Below are positions 42,429 to 51,893 of a stretch of 64,000 nucleotides of DNA, one piece after another. Source of the DNA: Albidovulum sediminicola (lineage in GTDB: Bacteria > Pseudomonadota > Alphaproteobacteria > Rhodobacterales > Rhodobacteraceae); NCBI RefSeq assembly GCF_025751575.1, contig NZ_JAOWLA010000002.1, forward strand, positions 248,001-312,000. The letters run 5' to 3'. Below the pieces are notes generated by a model. That model ran no database searches. It was not told the origin of the DNA and saw only the letters and a list, made by a program, of their open reading frames with translations. Position 1 is the stretch's first letter. Each line of letters starts with the position of its first letter. Both the position numbers and the translations under genes were made by a program.

Positions 42429-45400
42429 CTATTCCTGCAGTCGGCGCCGGATCAGTCTGAGGTCGTGCAGCACGGCGAAGACGGCGGGCGAGACGAACAG
42501 CGCCAGCAACGTCGCCCCGGTCAGGCCAAAGGCCAGACTCGTGACGATGGGGCGCAGGAACTGCGCCTGGGTTGACTGCTCAAACAGCAGCGGACCAAGC
42601 CCGACGACCGTCGTGAGCGAGGTGAGGAAGATCGCGCGGAAGCGGTCGCGCACGGCGCCAACCCCGGCGGCCACGATATCTTCGCCCCTGGCGTAGTGGT
42701 CCTTGATGAACTCGATCAGCAGGATCGAGTCGTTGACGACGACCCCGGCGAGCGTTGCGAGGCCGACGAGGCTCGGCAACGACAGCTGCATGCCCATCGC
42801 CATATGCCCCCAGACGACCCCCACCGCGCCAAGCGGGATGGCGGCAAGGACAGCCGCCGGCTGGATGAAACTGCGGAACTGGAACGCGAGGATCAGGTAG
42901 ACCCCGATCAGGCCCATCGCCAGGTACTTGGCCAGGGAGCCGCCGGTGGTCGCGGTGTCCTGCTCCTCGCCCGAAACGATGACGCGCACGCCCGGACGGG
43001 TTTCGCTCAAGCCCGGCAGGAAGTCGCGCTTCACCGCCGCGACGAGTTCGCGGGCATTGGCGATGTCGGGGTTGATCGAGCCGGTGACAGAGACGGTCCG
43101 CTGGCCGTCGATCCGGGTGATCCCGGCGAAACCCCGCGTCTCGGTCATCTCCGTGACTGCCGACAGGGGCACCAGCGCGCCGTCGGGACCCGTGATGCGG
43201 ATGCGGGCGATGTCGGCGGCCTCGGATCGGTCTGCTGCGGCGAGCCGCGCGACCACGTCCACCTGGCCAAGCGCATCGGGGAAGGAAAGCGCCGTGTCGC
43301 CCCGGAACGCGGCGCGAAGCTGGGTGGCCACGCCCTGCGCGGTGATACCGAGCGCCGTAGCGGTAGGCCCGAGGCGAAGCACGTATTCGCGCTTGCCGGG
43401 CCGCAGGTCATGGGTCACGTCACGCACCCCCGCGAAGCCCCGCAGGAAGTCGCGCAGATCCTGCGCCGCCGCCTCCAGGTCTTCGAGGTCGGGACCCTGC
43501 AGGCGGATGTCGATCGCTTTGCCGCCGACGCCGCGTTCGCGGTCGGTGAAGCGCAGCGCGGCCATGTCCGGCATCGGGCCGGTCAGTTGCTTCCAGCGAT
43601 CCAGTATCGCGGTGACCGTGGTGCTGCGGGTTCCCGCGGGCAAGAGCGCGGCGCTGACCGTTGCCACGTGGGGGCCGCTGTCGGCCACATCGGAATTGCT
43701 GCCGTAAGTCACGGTGACCTTGCCCACCAGGGACTGGCCGCCCGGCTGCTTCGGCGTCTCCTCGGCATTGAGGTCTTCAAGCGCGGCCACGATCTTGTCC
43801 ACCCGTTCGGCGGTCAGCGACAGGGGGGCGCCCTGCGCCAACAGCAGCCGCGCTTCCACCGTGTCGCTTTCAAGGGCCGGGAAGCTCTGGAATTTCAGGA
43901 AGCCGCCGCTGATCGGTGTGACGGAGAAGAGCATGAGGAACACCGCAAGCCCAAGCGTCAGGTAGCGAAACCGGAGCGCCAGCGCCGCCAGCGGCACAAC
44001 TACGCGGTCGCGCAGCCAGGCGAAGCCGTTGTTGACGGCCCGGCCGACAGCGCCCTGGCGCTGTTCGCCCTCCAGCGAATGGGCTAGGTGGCGGGGCAGG
44101 ATGAAGAAGGCCTCGAACAGGCTCACGATCAGCGTGATGACCAGCACGATGGGCAGGAACTTCAGCACCGCCCCGATCGCGCCCATCATGAGGCCCAAGG
44201 GCCCCACAATCATGACCGTCGTCAGGAACGAGGCGACGACCCCCGGCATCACCTGGCTCGCGCCCTTGACTGCGGCCTCGATCGCACCTTCGCCCTGCTG
44301 CCGCCGCCGCACGATGTTTTCCGAGATGACGATGGAATCGTCCATCAGCAGGCCGATCGCCACCAGAAGCGCCACCATCGTGATCATGTTGATGGTCAAC
44401 CCCATCACCTGCATCGCGAAGACCGTGCCAAGGAATGAAACCGGCAGCCCTAGGGCCACCCAGAACGAAAAGCGGAAGCCGAAGAAGAGCCACATCGCGA
44501 CAAGCACTAGCACAAGGCCCTGTATCCCGTTCGTGGTGATGATCCGGAGCCGCTCCACGATGTTCGAGGTGCTGTCCTGCGAGATCGTCAGCGCGACGCC
44601 CGGCGGGGCGGCGGCGCGGGCGGCGTCCAGTTCGGTTTGCAGCTCCGCCATGACTTTCAAGGCATCCTGGCTGGTGGTCTTGGTCACGGCGATGATCGCG
44701 GCACGCTCGCCGTTGAAGTAGGTCGCAACCCCAGGGTCGGCAAAGCCCTGGCGGATCGTTGCGACCTCCCCCAACAGCACCTGCCCGCCCAGGGTGGAAC
44801 CGGCCAGGGGAACGGTGGCGAAGTCCTCGGGACTGCGCCGCTCGCCCGCGAAGCGGACCAGCGCGTCGCCACGCAGCCCCTCGATCGTGCCCGCTGGCAG
44901 GTCGAGGCTGCTGCGTTCCAGCGCGGCGGCCACATCGGCGATGGTCAGGCCATGGCGTTCCAGCGCCGCGGCGGAGAGTTCGACCGCGACCTCGCGTTCC
45001 GAAAAGCCCGAGACGGTGGCCTGGGCGATCTGCGGGTTGCGCTTGAAGTCTTCCGCAAGGCGGTCGGCATAGGCGAAGAGGATCGCGGGGTCCTCGATCC
45101 CCGTCACAGCGACCGAGGCGACATTGGCCACGCGTTCGACGACCCGCGTCACCGGGTCCTCGGCCTTGTCAGGCAGGCCGCTGACCGCATCGACGGCCGC
45201 CTTCACATCGCCGGCGAAGCGGTCCATGTCGGCGTCCTCGACGATCTCGGCCGTGATCAGCGCAAGGTTGTCGCGTACCTCGCAGCGAAGTTCAGAGAGG
45301 TTTTCGACCGCGCGGATCGGGTCCTCGACCGCCATGCAGATGCCGCGCTCGACCTCCGCCGGGGCGGCGCCGGGATAGGCGATGCGGACCTCCACATCCG

Positions 45401-45521
45401 AGGGGGGCACCACCGGGAAGGTGTCGCGGCGCAGCGTGGGCGCCGCTGCGAGACCAAGCCCGATCAGCGCCAGCATCAGGATGTTGGACGCCGTCGGGTG
45501 GCGCGCGAAAAGGCCGATCAT
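42429..45521 (-). CDS. RND efflux transporter, inner-membrane pump
   Basis: A 1030-aa RND permease of the AcrB/HAE1 type. It begins [20 protein letters not shown] (TM1), has two large periplasmic loops, and 12 transmembrane helices; the proton-relay aspartates are in TM4 (VAIGLLMDDSIVISENIVRR), and the second half includes GGSLAKYLAMGLIGVYLILA and LVGLATLAGVVVNDSILLIE. No outer-membrane TolC partner is adjacent, so a TolC elsewhere is presumed. The gene overlaps the stop of the adaptor gene by four bases (ATGA, 45518-45521). The substrate cannot be inferred. Confidence 0.93.
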   Translation of the reverse strand: MIGLFARHPTASNILMLALIGLGLAAAPTLRRDTFPVVPPSDVEVRIAYPGAAPAEVERGICMAVEDPIRAVENLSELRCEVRDNLALITAEIVEDADMDRFAGDVKAAVDAVSGLPDKAEDPVTRVVERVANVASVAVTGIEDPAILFAYADRLAEDFKRNPQIAQATVSGFSEREVAVELSAAALERHGLTIADVAAALERSSLDLPAGTIEGLRGDALVRFAGERRSPEDFATVPLAGSTLGGQVLLGEVATIRQGFADPGVATYFNGERAAIIAVTKTTSQDALKVMAELQTELDAARAAAPPGVALTISQDSTSNIVERLRIITTNGIQGLVLVLVAMWLFFGFRFSFWVALGLPVSFLGTVFAMQVMGLTINMITMVALLVAIGLLMDDSIVISENIVRRRQQGEGAIEAAVKGASQVMPGVVASFLTTVMIVGPLGLMMGAIGAVLKFLPIVLVITLIVSLFEAFFILPRHLAHSLEGEQRQGAVGRAVNNGFAWLRDRVVVPLAALALRFRYLTLGLAVFLMLFSVTPISGGFLKFQSFPALESDTVEARLLLAQGAPLSLTAERVDKIVAALEDLNAEETPKQPGGQSLVGKVTVTYGSNSDVADSGPHVATVSAALLPAGTRSTTVTAILDRWKQLTGPMPDMAALRFTDRERGVGGKAIDIRLQGPDLEDLEAAAQDLRDFLRGFAGVRDVTHDLRPGKREYVLRLGPTATALGITAQGVATQLRAAFRGDTALSFPDALGQVDVVARLAAADRSEAADIARIRITGPDGALVPLSAVTEMTETRGFAGITRIDGQRTVSVTGSINPDIANARELVAAVKRDFLPGLSETRPGVRVIVSGEEQDTATTGGSLAKYLAMGLIGVYLILAFQFRSFIQPAAVLAAIPLGAVGVVWGHMAMGMQLSLPSLVGLATLAGVVVNDSILLIEFIKDHYARGEDIVAAGVGAVRDRFRAIFLTSLTTVVGLGPLLFEQSTQAQFLRPIVTSLAFGLTGATLLALFVSPAVFAVLHDLRLIRRRLQE

Positions 45522-46813
45522 TCGCCCGTGCCCCCGCCCTTGGCCTCTGCGGCAATCGCGGCGGCAAGGCGCGCGTCCTCGAGGGGCGTGACAGCCATGC
45601 CCGGGATGGCGAGCGTCGGATCGGTGACGACCAGCCGGTCGCCCGCCGCCAGCCCCTCGGTGACGATGGCGAGGCCGCCGATGGCATAGGCCGGCACGAT
45701 GCTGCGGGTCTCAAGCCGGTCGTCCGCGCCGACCAGGAGCACGCGGCCCGCCGAAATCGCCTCGGCCGGGATGACAAGCGCCTGGCGCGCGGGGGCGGAA
45801 AGCTCGACCTCCACATACATGTTGCGCCGGAGCGGCGGGCGCAGGCCGGGCTGGGTAAGGTCCAGCGGGTCGTCCACCCGCACCACGATGTTGGCGCTTT
45901 GGGTCCGGGCGTCGATGGCCTCGCCCACGCGCATGACCGTCGCGGGCCATTCGGCGATGTGGCCGGGTACGGGAAGCCGGACCACCGCGCGCAGGTTGCT
46001 GACTTGGACCTCCGGTCCCAGCGCGCGGACGACGGGGGCCATGCGGCCAAGGGGGAATTGCGCGGCGATCTCTGCCGCTTCGGTCCCTTCGGCGGTGAAA
46101 AGCGTGGCGCCGCGGGTCACGACCTGCCCCAGCTCGGCGCTGACGGCGCCGATCCGCAGGTCGTAGGGCGCGCGGATCGTGGTGAAGTCGAGACTGCGGC
46201 GCGCGATATCCCGCTGCGCGGTCAAGACCTCCCGTTCGGCGGCGTTCAGCGCCATCTGGTTGTCGATCTCGGTCACCTTCGCCCGCGCGGCAAGGACGGC
46301 GCGGTCAGCCTGCTCCAGCCTGCTCCGCGTCGCGACGCCCTGATCCTGGAGCGTCCTTTGGCGCGCCAGTTCCGCCGCGCTCAGCTCCAGGTCCGACTGG
46401 CTCAGCGCCCGGCTGGCGCGCAAGGTCGCGTCCTTCACGTCGAGCGCGCGCAACTGCGCATCTGTCTGGGCGAGTGCGAGCCTGAGGTCAGTATCGTCGA
46501 TCCTGAGAAGCGGTGTGCCTGCGGACACGTTTTCCCCGTTGGCAAGGTCCGGCGCGGTTTCCACGACTTCGCCGTCGATCCGGGCCACGGCGCGCCATTC
46601 GCGGGCGGGCCCGACCGCGCCGTAGCCGATGACGCGCGGAACGATCTCAACCGGCGCCAGCGTCAGGACGCGGACCGGGGCCGGGTTCGGGGATTTCCCC
46701 TTGCTTTCGGGGGCTTGCGCGATGGCGCCCGATAACATGATCGCCGCCACCCCCGCGGCAGAGGGCAGAGCCACGGCGAGGCCACGAAGAAAGACGGTCT
46801 TGAGTAAGCTCAT
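45518..46813 (-). CDS. RND efflux periplasmic adaptor (membrane fusion protein)
   Basis: A 431-aa HlyD-like adaptor. An N-terminal hydrophobic segment ([20 protein letters not shown]) resembles a signal/anchor, followed by the lipoyl half motif ([20 protein letters not shown]), a long coiled-coil hairpin ([20 protein letters not shown] to [15 protein letters not shown]) and the second lipoyl half ([20 protein letters not shown]). It links the inner-membrane pump to an outer-membrane channel. ATG 46813 has GGAGG six bases upstream; the longer frame to 47263 runs through a divergent gene and is not used. It is divergent from the PhnA-type gene. Confidence 0.9.
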   Translation of the reverse strand: MSLLKTVFLRGLAVALPSAAGVAAIMLSGAIAQAPESKGKSPNPAPVRVLTLAPVEIVPRVIGYGAVGPAREWRAVARIDGEVVETAPDLANGENVSAGTPLLRIDDTDLRLALAQTDAQLRALDVKDATLRASRALSQSDLELSAAELARQRTLQDQGVATRSRLEQADRAVLAARAKVTEIDNQMALNAAEREVLTAQRDIARRSLDFTTIRAPYDLRIGAVSAELGQVVTRGATLFTAEGTEAAEIAAQFPLGRMAPVVRALGPEVQVSNLRAVVRLPVPGHIAEWPATVMRVGEAIDARTQSANIVVRVDDPLDLTQPGLRPPLRRNMYVEVELSAPARQALVIPAEAISAGRVLLVGADDRLETRSIVPAYAIGGLAIVTEGLAAGDRLVVTDPTLAIPGMAVTPLEDARLAAAIAAEAKGGGTGE

Positions 46814-46996
46814 GCGGGCCTCCGATGCCGCTGCCGGTCGCGGGGCAACCGGGCAACATTCGGAAGTCGAGATATGTTTTGCAACTGCCAAATCGTCGCG
46901 CCCGGCGCAGGCCGTCCGGGCGCAAAGAGTCGGAAGGTGGGGAGGGAACGGAATTTCCGCTGGCCCGCGCCCGGTCGGGGCGCTAAGGCAAGGGCC

Positions 46997-47338
46997 ATGA
47001 CAACGCCCTTGCCCCCGTGCCCCGAATGCGCCTCGTCCTTCGCCTATCAAGTGGACGCCCTGCTGATCTGCCCTGAGTGCGGGCACGAATGGGCCGCGAC
47101 GGCCGAGGGGGGTGAAGAGGCCGGGGTCCGCGACAGTGTCGGAAACCTGCTGGCGGACGGCGATACGGTGACGGTCATCAAGGATCTGAAGCTCAAGGGC
47201 TCGTCCTCGGTCATCAAGGTCGGCACCAAGGTCCGGGGCATCCGGCTGGTCGAGGGCGATCACGACATCGACTGCAAGATCCCCGGCATCGGGCAGATCG
47301 GGCTGAAGTCCCAGTTCGTGCGCAAGGTCACCGACTGA
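46997..47338 (+). CDS. yjdM: PhnA-type zinc-ribbon protein (YjdM family)
   Basis: A 113-aa protein with an N-terminal zinc ribbon ([13 protein letters not shown] ... [10 protein letters not shown]) and the PhnA domain ([55 protein letters not shown]). Despite its name this family is not firmly tied to phosphonate breakdown. It is isolated, with a strong terminator right after it (47347-47371) and the divergent RND adaptor upstream. ATG 46997 has AAGGCAAGGG upstream and gives the usual family start. Confidence 0.92.
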   Translation: MTTPLPPCPECASSFAYQVDALLICPECGHEWAATAEGGEEAGVRDSVGNLLADGDTVTVIKDLKLKGSSSVIKVGTKVRGIRLVEGDHDIDCKIPGIGQIGLKSQFVRKVTD

Positions 47339-47346
47339 TCCCGAAG

Positions 47347-47371
47347 GCGGGGCAGGGTGCTGCCCCGCTTT
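47347..47371 (+). terminator. Rho-independent terminator after yjdM
   Basis: GCGGGGCAG (47347-47355), loop GGTG, CTGCCCCGC (47360-47368) then TTT: a nine-base perfect GC stem, eight bases after the stop, with a short T-run. Confidence 0.8.
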
Positions 47372-47386
47372 CGCGCGGGCGCTGCC

Positions 47387-48814
47387 CTAGGTCGCGGCGG
47401 GCTCGATATTCGCGTTAAAGCGGAACCTGTTGTCCGGATCATAGTGCGCCTTGACCCGGCTCAGCCGACCATAGCTGTCGCCATAGGCCTCCTGCACGAG
47501 GCCGCTGCCCTCGTCGCTGCCGCCAGCGAAGTTGAGGTAAAGCCGCCCCTCGGTCGAGAAGCGACGGCTCCCCTCCCACGCCTTGCGGGTGAAGGCGAGG
47601 TTCGCGGTATCGTTTTCCGCCCCCTCCCAGACCGAGTCGAGCGAATACATCCAGGCCATGCCCCGCCGGTCGATCGCTGTGGCCTCCGGCGGCACGGCCA
47701 TCGTGCCGGCCCCCATGTTCCACAGCGAACTCAGCGTGTTGTCCGAGGGCGCCTCGATCGCGTTCGTGAGGGCGATATCGATCAACTCATCGGGCAGTTC
47801 TGGCAGGTAGTGGCTTTTCCAGTAGCATCGGAAGGCCCCGGCCGGCATGAGCGTGTCAAAGAGCGACTGCAACTCGCAATAGGCCATCTGGCCAGAGAAA
47901 TCGGCGGCAAGTTCGCCCAACTCGCGCAGAGGCTGCATGACGCGCTCGCCCTCGTCAGGATCGCCCGCCCACATGGCCGCGAGCGTATAGCAGCGCTGGC
48001 CCCAATAGCGTTCGGGGAAGTCCTCCGATTGCGGGATCGTCGAGAATTCGCAGAGCGATCCGATCCGGTCCTGCTTGTCAGCGAGGAAGTCGCGCCAGAA
48101 GCGGATCGGGCCGCTGCCTGCCGAAAGCGGGTAGATCGGGGCGGCGAACATGACCGTCGGCCCGCAGGGATGCAGCGCGAATTCGAACTCGACCACCACG
48201 CCAAAGTTGCCGCCGCCGCCGCGCAGCGCCCAGTAGAGATCGGGGTGGCTGTCGGCCGATGCGGTCACGCGCTCCCCGGCGGCGGTGACAAGGTGAAAGG
48301 CCCGCACATTGTCGGCCGCGAGCCCGTGGCGGCTGCGAAGCCAGCCGATGCCGCCGGCCAAGGTCAGTCCCGCCACGCCCGTGTCCGAGATCAGCCCGCC
48401 CGGCGTCGCCAGGCCGAATTCCTGCGTCGCGCGATCGACATCGCCCCATGTCGCGCCGCCTTGAACACAGGCCACGCAGGCCTCGGGATCGACCTCGACC
48501 CCGCGCATCAGGCTCATGTCGATCATGATCCCGTCGTTGCAGGTCGCATGCCCCGCCACATTATGCCCGCCGCCCTTGATCGAGACCGGCCGTCCCGCGC
48601 CGCGCGCGAAATTGACCGTGGCCACAACGTCGGCGGCATCTTTCGGGCGCACGATCAGCGCGGGCCGACGGTCGATCATGCCGTTCCAGACAGCGCGTGC
48701 GGTGTCATAGGCGGCATCGCCTGGCGCGATCAGCTCGCCCGAGATCCTGGTCGCCAGCGCCTTGGCCTCCGACGATCTCGAAAAGGTGGTTCCTGCGGTT
48801 GTTTCGATGTCCAT
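47387..48814 (-). CDS. FAD-linked oxidase, berberine-bridge-enzyme-like
   Basis: A 475-aa flavoprotein with an FAD_binding_4 domain (VATVNFARGAGRPVSIKGGG; then HNVAGHATCNDGIMIDMSLM; GGATWGDVDRATQEFGLATP; LAGGIGWLRSRHGLAADNVR) and a C-terminal BBE motif (YLNFAGGSDEG ... HYDPDNRFRFNANI). The histidine in GGGHNVAGH is the likely 8-alpha FAD attachment; the cysteine of bicovalent members is absent (the equivalent stretch is CVQGGATWGDV). It oxidises sugars, alcohols or aromatic amines; the substrate is unknown. GGAGGGAGAGGTC precedes ATG 48814, which is preferred over upstream ATGs. It is divergent from a DJ-1/AraC regulator. Confidence 0.88.
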   Translation of the reverse strand: MDIETTAGTTFSRSSEAKALATRISGELIAPGDAAYDTARAVWNGMIDRRPALIVRPKDAADVVATVNFARGAGRPVSIKGGGHNVAGHATCNDGIMIDMSLMRGVEVDPEACVACVQGGATWGDVDRATQEFGLATPGGLISDTGVAGLTLAGGIGWLRSRHGLAADNVRAFHLVTAAGERVTASADSHPDLYWALRGGGGNFGVVVEFEFALHPCGPTVMFAAPIYPLSAGSGPIRFWRDFLADKQDRIGSLCEFSTIPQSEDFPERYWGQRCYTLAAMWAGDPDEGERVMQPLRELGELAADFSGQMAYCELQSLFDTLMPAGAFRCYWKSHYLPELPDELIDIALTNAIEAPSDNTLSSLWNMGAGTMAVPPEATAIDRRGMAWMYSLDSVWEGAENDTANLAFTRKAWEGSRRFSTEGRLYLNFAGGSDEGSGLVQEAYGDSYGRLSRVKAHYDPDNRFRFNANIEPAAT

Positions 48815-48931
48815 GACCTCTCCCTCCTGCAAGTCCATGACCGAGTGTGACGGAGGGCGCGTGGACATGTCAGTGGCAAAAATGGCGAAAACGGGCCAAA
48901 CTGGACAGGCGAACGGACCTGGATTGGGGAC

Positions 48932-49960
48932 ATGAAACGGGATCGGAAACCGGTTTTCGCCTTGCTGACCTCGCGCGAAACCTCGCCATCGGTGCTTTAT
49001 GGCCTGTATGACGTGCTCTACTCGGTCGGCGCGATCTTTCCCGAACTGACGGTGGGCGAGCCGGGAGAGGGGCTTCTGGATGTCCGCATCGTCGCCGCCG
49101 ATGGGGCGCCCTTCCGCTGCACCGGCAATGTGGTGATCGAGCCGCACCAGTCGATCGGCGATCTGGCCGACCCCGATGTCGTCATCGTCTGCGACATGTT
49201 CACGCCGATCGACGTGCCCATGACCGGCAAATACCCCGAGGAGATCGCCTGGCTGCGCCGGGTGCATTCCGGCGGGGCGCTGATCTGCGCGGTCTGCTCG
49301 GGCGCGCTTGTGCTGGCCGAAAGCGGCCTCTTGGACGGGCGGGAGGCCGCCGCCCACTGGGCCTATGAGGCGTTGTTCCGCAGGTGTTACCCCCGCGTGA
49401 AGCTGCGCCACCAGACCGCCGTTTGCCGCAGCAGCGAGGCCGACAACATCGTGACCGCCGCCGCCGTCACCGCCTGGCAGGACCTGGTGCTTTACCTCAT
49501 CGCGCGCTACTGCGGGCCGAACCATGCCGCCACCGCCGCGAAGGTCTTCCTGTTGTCGCATCATGAGGACGGGCAGCTTCCCTATGCCGCGATGCCACGG
49601 CCGGTGTCTGCGCTGGATGCCGTTATCGCCCAGAGCCAGTCCTGGATCGCCGGCAACTACGGCTGCCCGAACCCGGTCAGCGAGATGGTGGAGCGCTCGG
49701 GCCTGTCGCAGCGAACCTTCGCGCGGCGCTTCCGGGCCGCGACCGGCTACAGCCCGATCGAATACGTTCAGGCGCTGCGGATCGAGGAGGCCAAGCAGAT
49801 GCTCGAAGCCACCTCAGAGCCCATCGACGACATCGCGATGGAGGTGGGCTACGACGACCCTGCCTCGTTCCGGCGGCTCTTCAAGCGGTGCGCGGGGATC
49901 ACCGCGGCGGCCTACCGGCGCAAGTTCCAGGGCGCGAGCTTCACCAATATCGGCCTCTAG
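48932..49960 (+). CDS. GATase1/DJ-1-like AraC-family regulator
   Basis: A 342-aa regulator with an N-terminal DJ-1/PfpI-like domain (FALLTSRETSPSVLYGLYDV; GALICAVCSGALVLAESGLL, the latter the nucleophile-elbow position) and a C-terminal AraC double helix-turn-helix (VSEMVERSGLSQRTFARRFR; AIEYVQALR-type segment; DIAMEVGYDDPASFRRLFKR). This architecture is that of GlxA and of the betaine regulators CdhR/GbdR. It is divergent from the FAD oxidase, which it probably controls. ATG 48932 is the first codon after a short promoter gap. It ends with a CTAG that also supplies the stop of the converging DUF2478 gene. Confidence 0.9.
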   Translation: MKRDRKPVFALLTSRETSPSVLYGLYDVLYSVGAIFPELTVGEPGEGLLDVRIVAADGAPFRCTGNVVIEPHQSIGDLADPDVVIVCDMFTPIDVPMTGKYPEEIAWLRRVHSGGALICAVCSGALVLAESGLLDGREAAAHWAYEALFRRCYPRVKLRHQTAVCRSSEADNIVTAAAVTAWQDLVLYLIARYCGPNHAATAAKVFLLSHHEDGQLPYAAMPRPVSALDAVIAQSQSWIAGNYGCPNPVSEMVERSGLSQRTFARRFRAATGYSPIEYVQALRIEEAKQMLEATSEPIDDIAMEVGYDDPASFRRLFKRCAGITAAAYRRKFQGASFTNIGL

Positions 49961-50472
49961 GCCGGGGTAAGCGCCCGTTGTCCGGCCCAGTCGGCCAGCG
50001 CCGCGGGGTCGCAGGGCAGGGGCACGGCCAGCCCGCCCGTGAAGGCCAGGAAGTCGGGAAGGTTCAGCCCGTTGACCCCCAGCAACACCGGCAGACCCCG
50101 TTCCAGCGCCTCACCCACCAATTCGCGGAACCCTCGGCCCTCGGCCTCGTGCTTGCCGAACTTGTTCAGGATCAGCATGTCGGCGTCCCCGCGCGCGAGG
50201 CGGCGGGCGACTTCTGCGACCGCCTGCTCCAGCGCGCCGGGGTTCAACTGGCAGCCGCGCGCGTTCGCGCCAAGGTCCTGCGTTATGTTGATGACCGGCC
50301 CGTCCGGCAGAAGCCTCAGGTCCATGTCGCAGCGGTAGCGCCGGGGGCGATGGATATTGGTCTGAACGACGCCCGCCAGCCGGACGCCGCGCCGGGCCAG
50401 CAGCGCGGCGGTTTCAGACAAGACCCGGTCAGTCTCTCCGCTCTGGGCGGAGGTGATATAGGCAAGATGCAT
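49957..50472 (-). CDS. DUF2478 protein, NTPase-like
   Basis: A 171-aa protein matching my picture of DUF2478: an opening strand HLAYITSAQSGETDRVLSE, ARRGVRLAGVVQTNI, a MDLRLLPDGPVINITQDLG strand, and the pair ADMLILNKFGKHEAEGRGFR and GLPVLLGVNGLNLPDF. The K in 'FGKHEAEG' is conserved in DUF2478. DUF2478 genes are known near molybdenum and tungsten enzymes, which fits this position at the end of the nar operon. The P-loop-like N-terminus is imperfect (TSAQSGET). There is no signal peptide. It lies 12 bases after the carbonic anhydrase gene. Confidence 0.8.
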   Translation of the reverse strand: MHLAYITSAQSGETDRVLSETAALLARRGVRLAGVVQTNIHRPRRYRCDMDLRLLPDGPVINITQDLGANARGCQLNPGALEQAVAEVARRLARGDADMLILNKFGKHEAEGRGFRELVGEALERGLPVLLGVNGLNLPDFLAFTGGLAVPLPCDPAALADWAGQRALTPA

Positions 50473-50484
50473 CTGTCGTCCCTT

Positions 50485-51099
50485 TCAGTGCCTGTCGGCG
50501 CCGCTGAGCGTGCAGTCGAGGCTTCTGAGAATGCCATCACGGATCCCGTAGATCAGACCGTGAAGCAGCGGGTACTCCCCCTTGCTCCAGGCCCGGCGAA
50601 GGATCGGCGTTTCGGCGACGCGGGCCACGCTTTCCAGCACGTTGAATTCCGCCAGCCGGTCGCGGCGCATCTCGACGTCCTCAATCGCAGACAACTCGTG
50701 GATGTGGCGTTTCGCAAGTCGCCGGATCGGCTCCAGCCAGTGGTCGGCGAGGCCGTGGGGCAGGTCCTCTTCCGTCGCGGCGCGGACGCCGCCGCAGCCA
50801 TAGTGGCCGCAGACGATGATCTGACGGACCTTGAGCGCCTCCACCGCGAATTCGAGCACCGACAGAAGGTTCATGTCCGAAGAGTGCACGACATTCGCCA
50901 CGTTTCGGTGAACGAAGACCTCGCCCGGGGCGAGGCCAGAGATCACATTGGCGGGCACGCGGCTGTCCGAACAGCCGATCCAGAGGAACTCGGGCGTCTG
51001 CTGCTCGGCAAGGCCGTCGAAGTAATCCGGCGCGGCGGCCCGGATCTGGGCCGACCACTTCCGGTTGCGATCCAGCAGCGCGTCGAGCACCTCGCCCAT
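50485..51099 (-). CDS. Beta-carbonic anhydrase
   Basis: A 204-aa beta-class carbonic anhydrase. Zinc ligands are C43 and D45/R47 dyad in LWIGCSDSRVPA, H99 and C102 in VCGHYGCGGVRAA, all standard. It interconverts CO2 and bicarbonate in the cytoplasm and has no signal peptide. It lies one base past the parvulin gene stop, so is cotranscribed with the nitrate reductase genes; a link of CO2 supply to anaerobic respiration is inferred. Confidence 0.93.
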   Translation of the reverse strand: MGEVLDALLDRNRKWSAQIRAAAPDYFDGLAEQQTPEFLWIGCSDSRVPANVISGLAPGEVFVHRNVANVVHSSDMNLLSVLEFAVEALKVRQIIVCGHYGCGGVRAATEEDLPHGLADHWLEPIRRLAKRHIHELSAIEDVEMRRDRLAEFNVLESVARVAETPILRRAWSKGEYPLLHGLIYGIRDGILRSLDCTLSGADRH

Positions 51100-51100
51100 C

Positions 51101-51892
51101 TCATGCCGCCTTCAGGTCGATGCCGGTGACTTCGGCCGCCTCGGCCAGGGAAGCGACGAAGTCGCGCGCGGCGGTGGTCCAAGCGGCCTTGGCCAGCATT
51201 TCCCCGATGCGGGGGGCAACGGCCTCGAAGGGCAGGACCGCGCCTTCGGCCCGCGCGTCGAGGCGGATGACATGAAGCCCGTAGCGCGTCGCAACCGGCT
51301 CCGCCGCAAGCTCTCCCTCCGCCAGAGCGTTTAGCGCGGCCTCGAATTCGGGCACGGTATCGCCGGTGGCGATCTGGCCCAGACGCCCGCCGGCCTCGCG
51401 AGAAGGGCAGGCGGACAGTTCCCGCGCGAGCCGGTCGAAGTCGCGCGGCGCGCGCTTCAACTCGGCCAGCGCCACCTCGGCCTTGGCGCGTGCGGCGGCC
51501 AGCGCCTCGGTATCGCCCGGCCGGACCGGGAAGAGGATATGCGCCGCCTCGTAAAGCGTGGGTGCCCGCCAGCGGCCGGGATCGGCTTCATAGGCCGCGC
51601 GCACGTCCGCAGGTTCCGGGGCGGCGGGCAGGACTGCCATGTCGAGGAGTTGGCGCACCAGCGCCTCCTCCTCGGTCTCGGCCAAACTGCCTTCCGTCAC
51701 CGGCGCGGGGGTGAGGCCGCGGCGGCGCGCCTCTTGCAGAAGCAGGGCGCGGACGGCCAGCGCCCGGCCCGCCGCACGCCAGGCCAGACCCGGCTTGCCC
51801 TTCGGTGCGGCGTGCATCTGCGCCTCGGCGGCGATGGCGGCGGCGGGGATGACCTCGCCGTTCACCGTGATGTCGTTCAGGAGCGGTCCCAT
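51101..51892 (-). CDS. Parvulin-type peptidyl-prolyl isomerase of the nar operon
   Basis: A 263-aa PPIase of the PpiC/parvulin family. The catalytic domain is YEAAHILFPVRP ... FDRLARELSACPSREAGGRL, then GQIATGDTVPEFEAALNALAE and VATRYGLHVIRLDARAEGAV. The preceding 100 residues are a helical SurA/NifM-like prefix. It has no signal peptide. Parvulins adjacent to narI recur in alphaproteobacteria and are thought to help nitrate reductase assembly; that role is inferred. One base separates it from the narI stop and one from the carbonic anhydrase start. Confidence 0.9.
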   Translation of the reverse strand: MGPLLNDITVNGEVIPAAAIAAEAQMHAAPKGKPGLAWRAAGRALAVRALLLQEARRRGLTPAPVTEGSLAETEEEALVRQLLDMAVLPAAPEPADVRAAYEADPGRWRAPTLYEAAHILFPVRPGDTEALAAARAKAEVALAELKRAPRDFDRLARELSACPSREAGGRLGQIATGDTVPEFEAALNALAEGELAAEPVATRYGLHVIRLDARAEGAVLPFEAVAPRIGEMLAKAAWTTAARDFVASLAEAAEVTGIDLKAA

Positions 51893-51893
51893 C

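Noticed and set aside
48815-49564. Upstream extension of the FAD oxidase frame
   Set aside because: It runs through the divergent AraC regulator; the ATG at 48814 has an excellent ribosome site.
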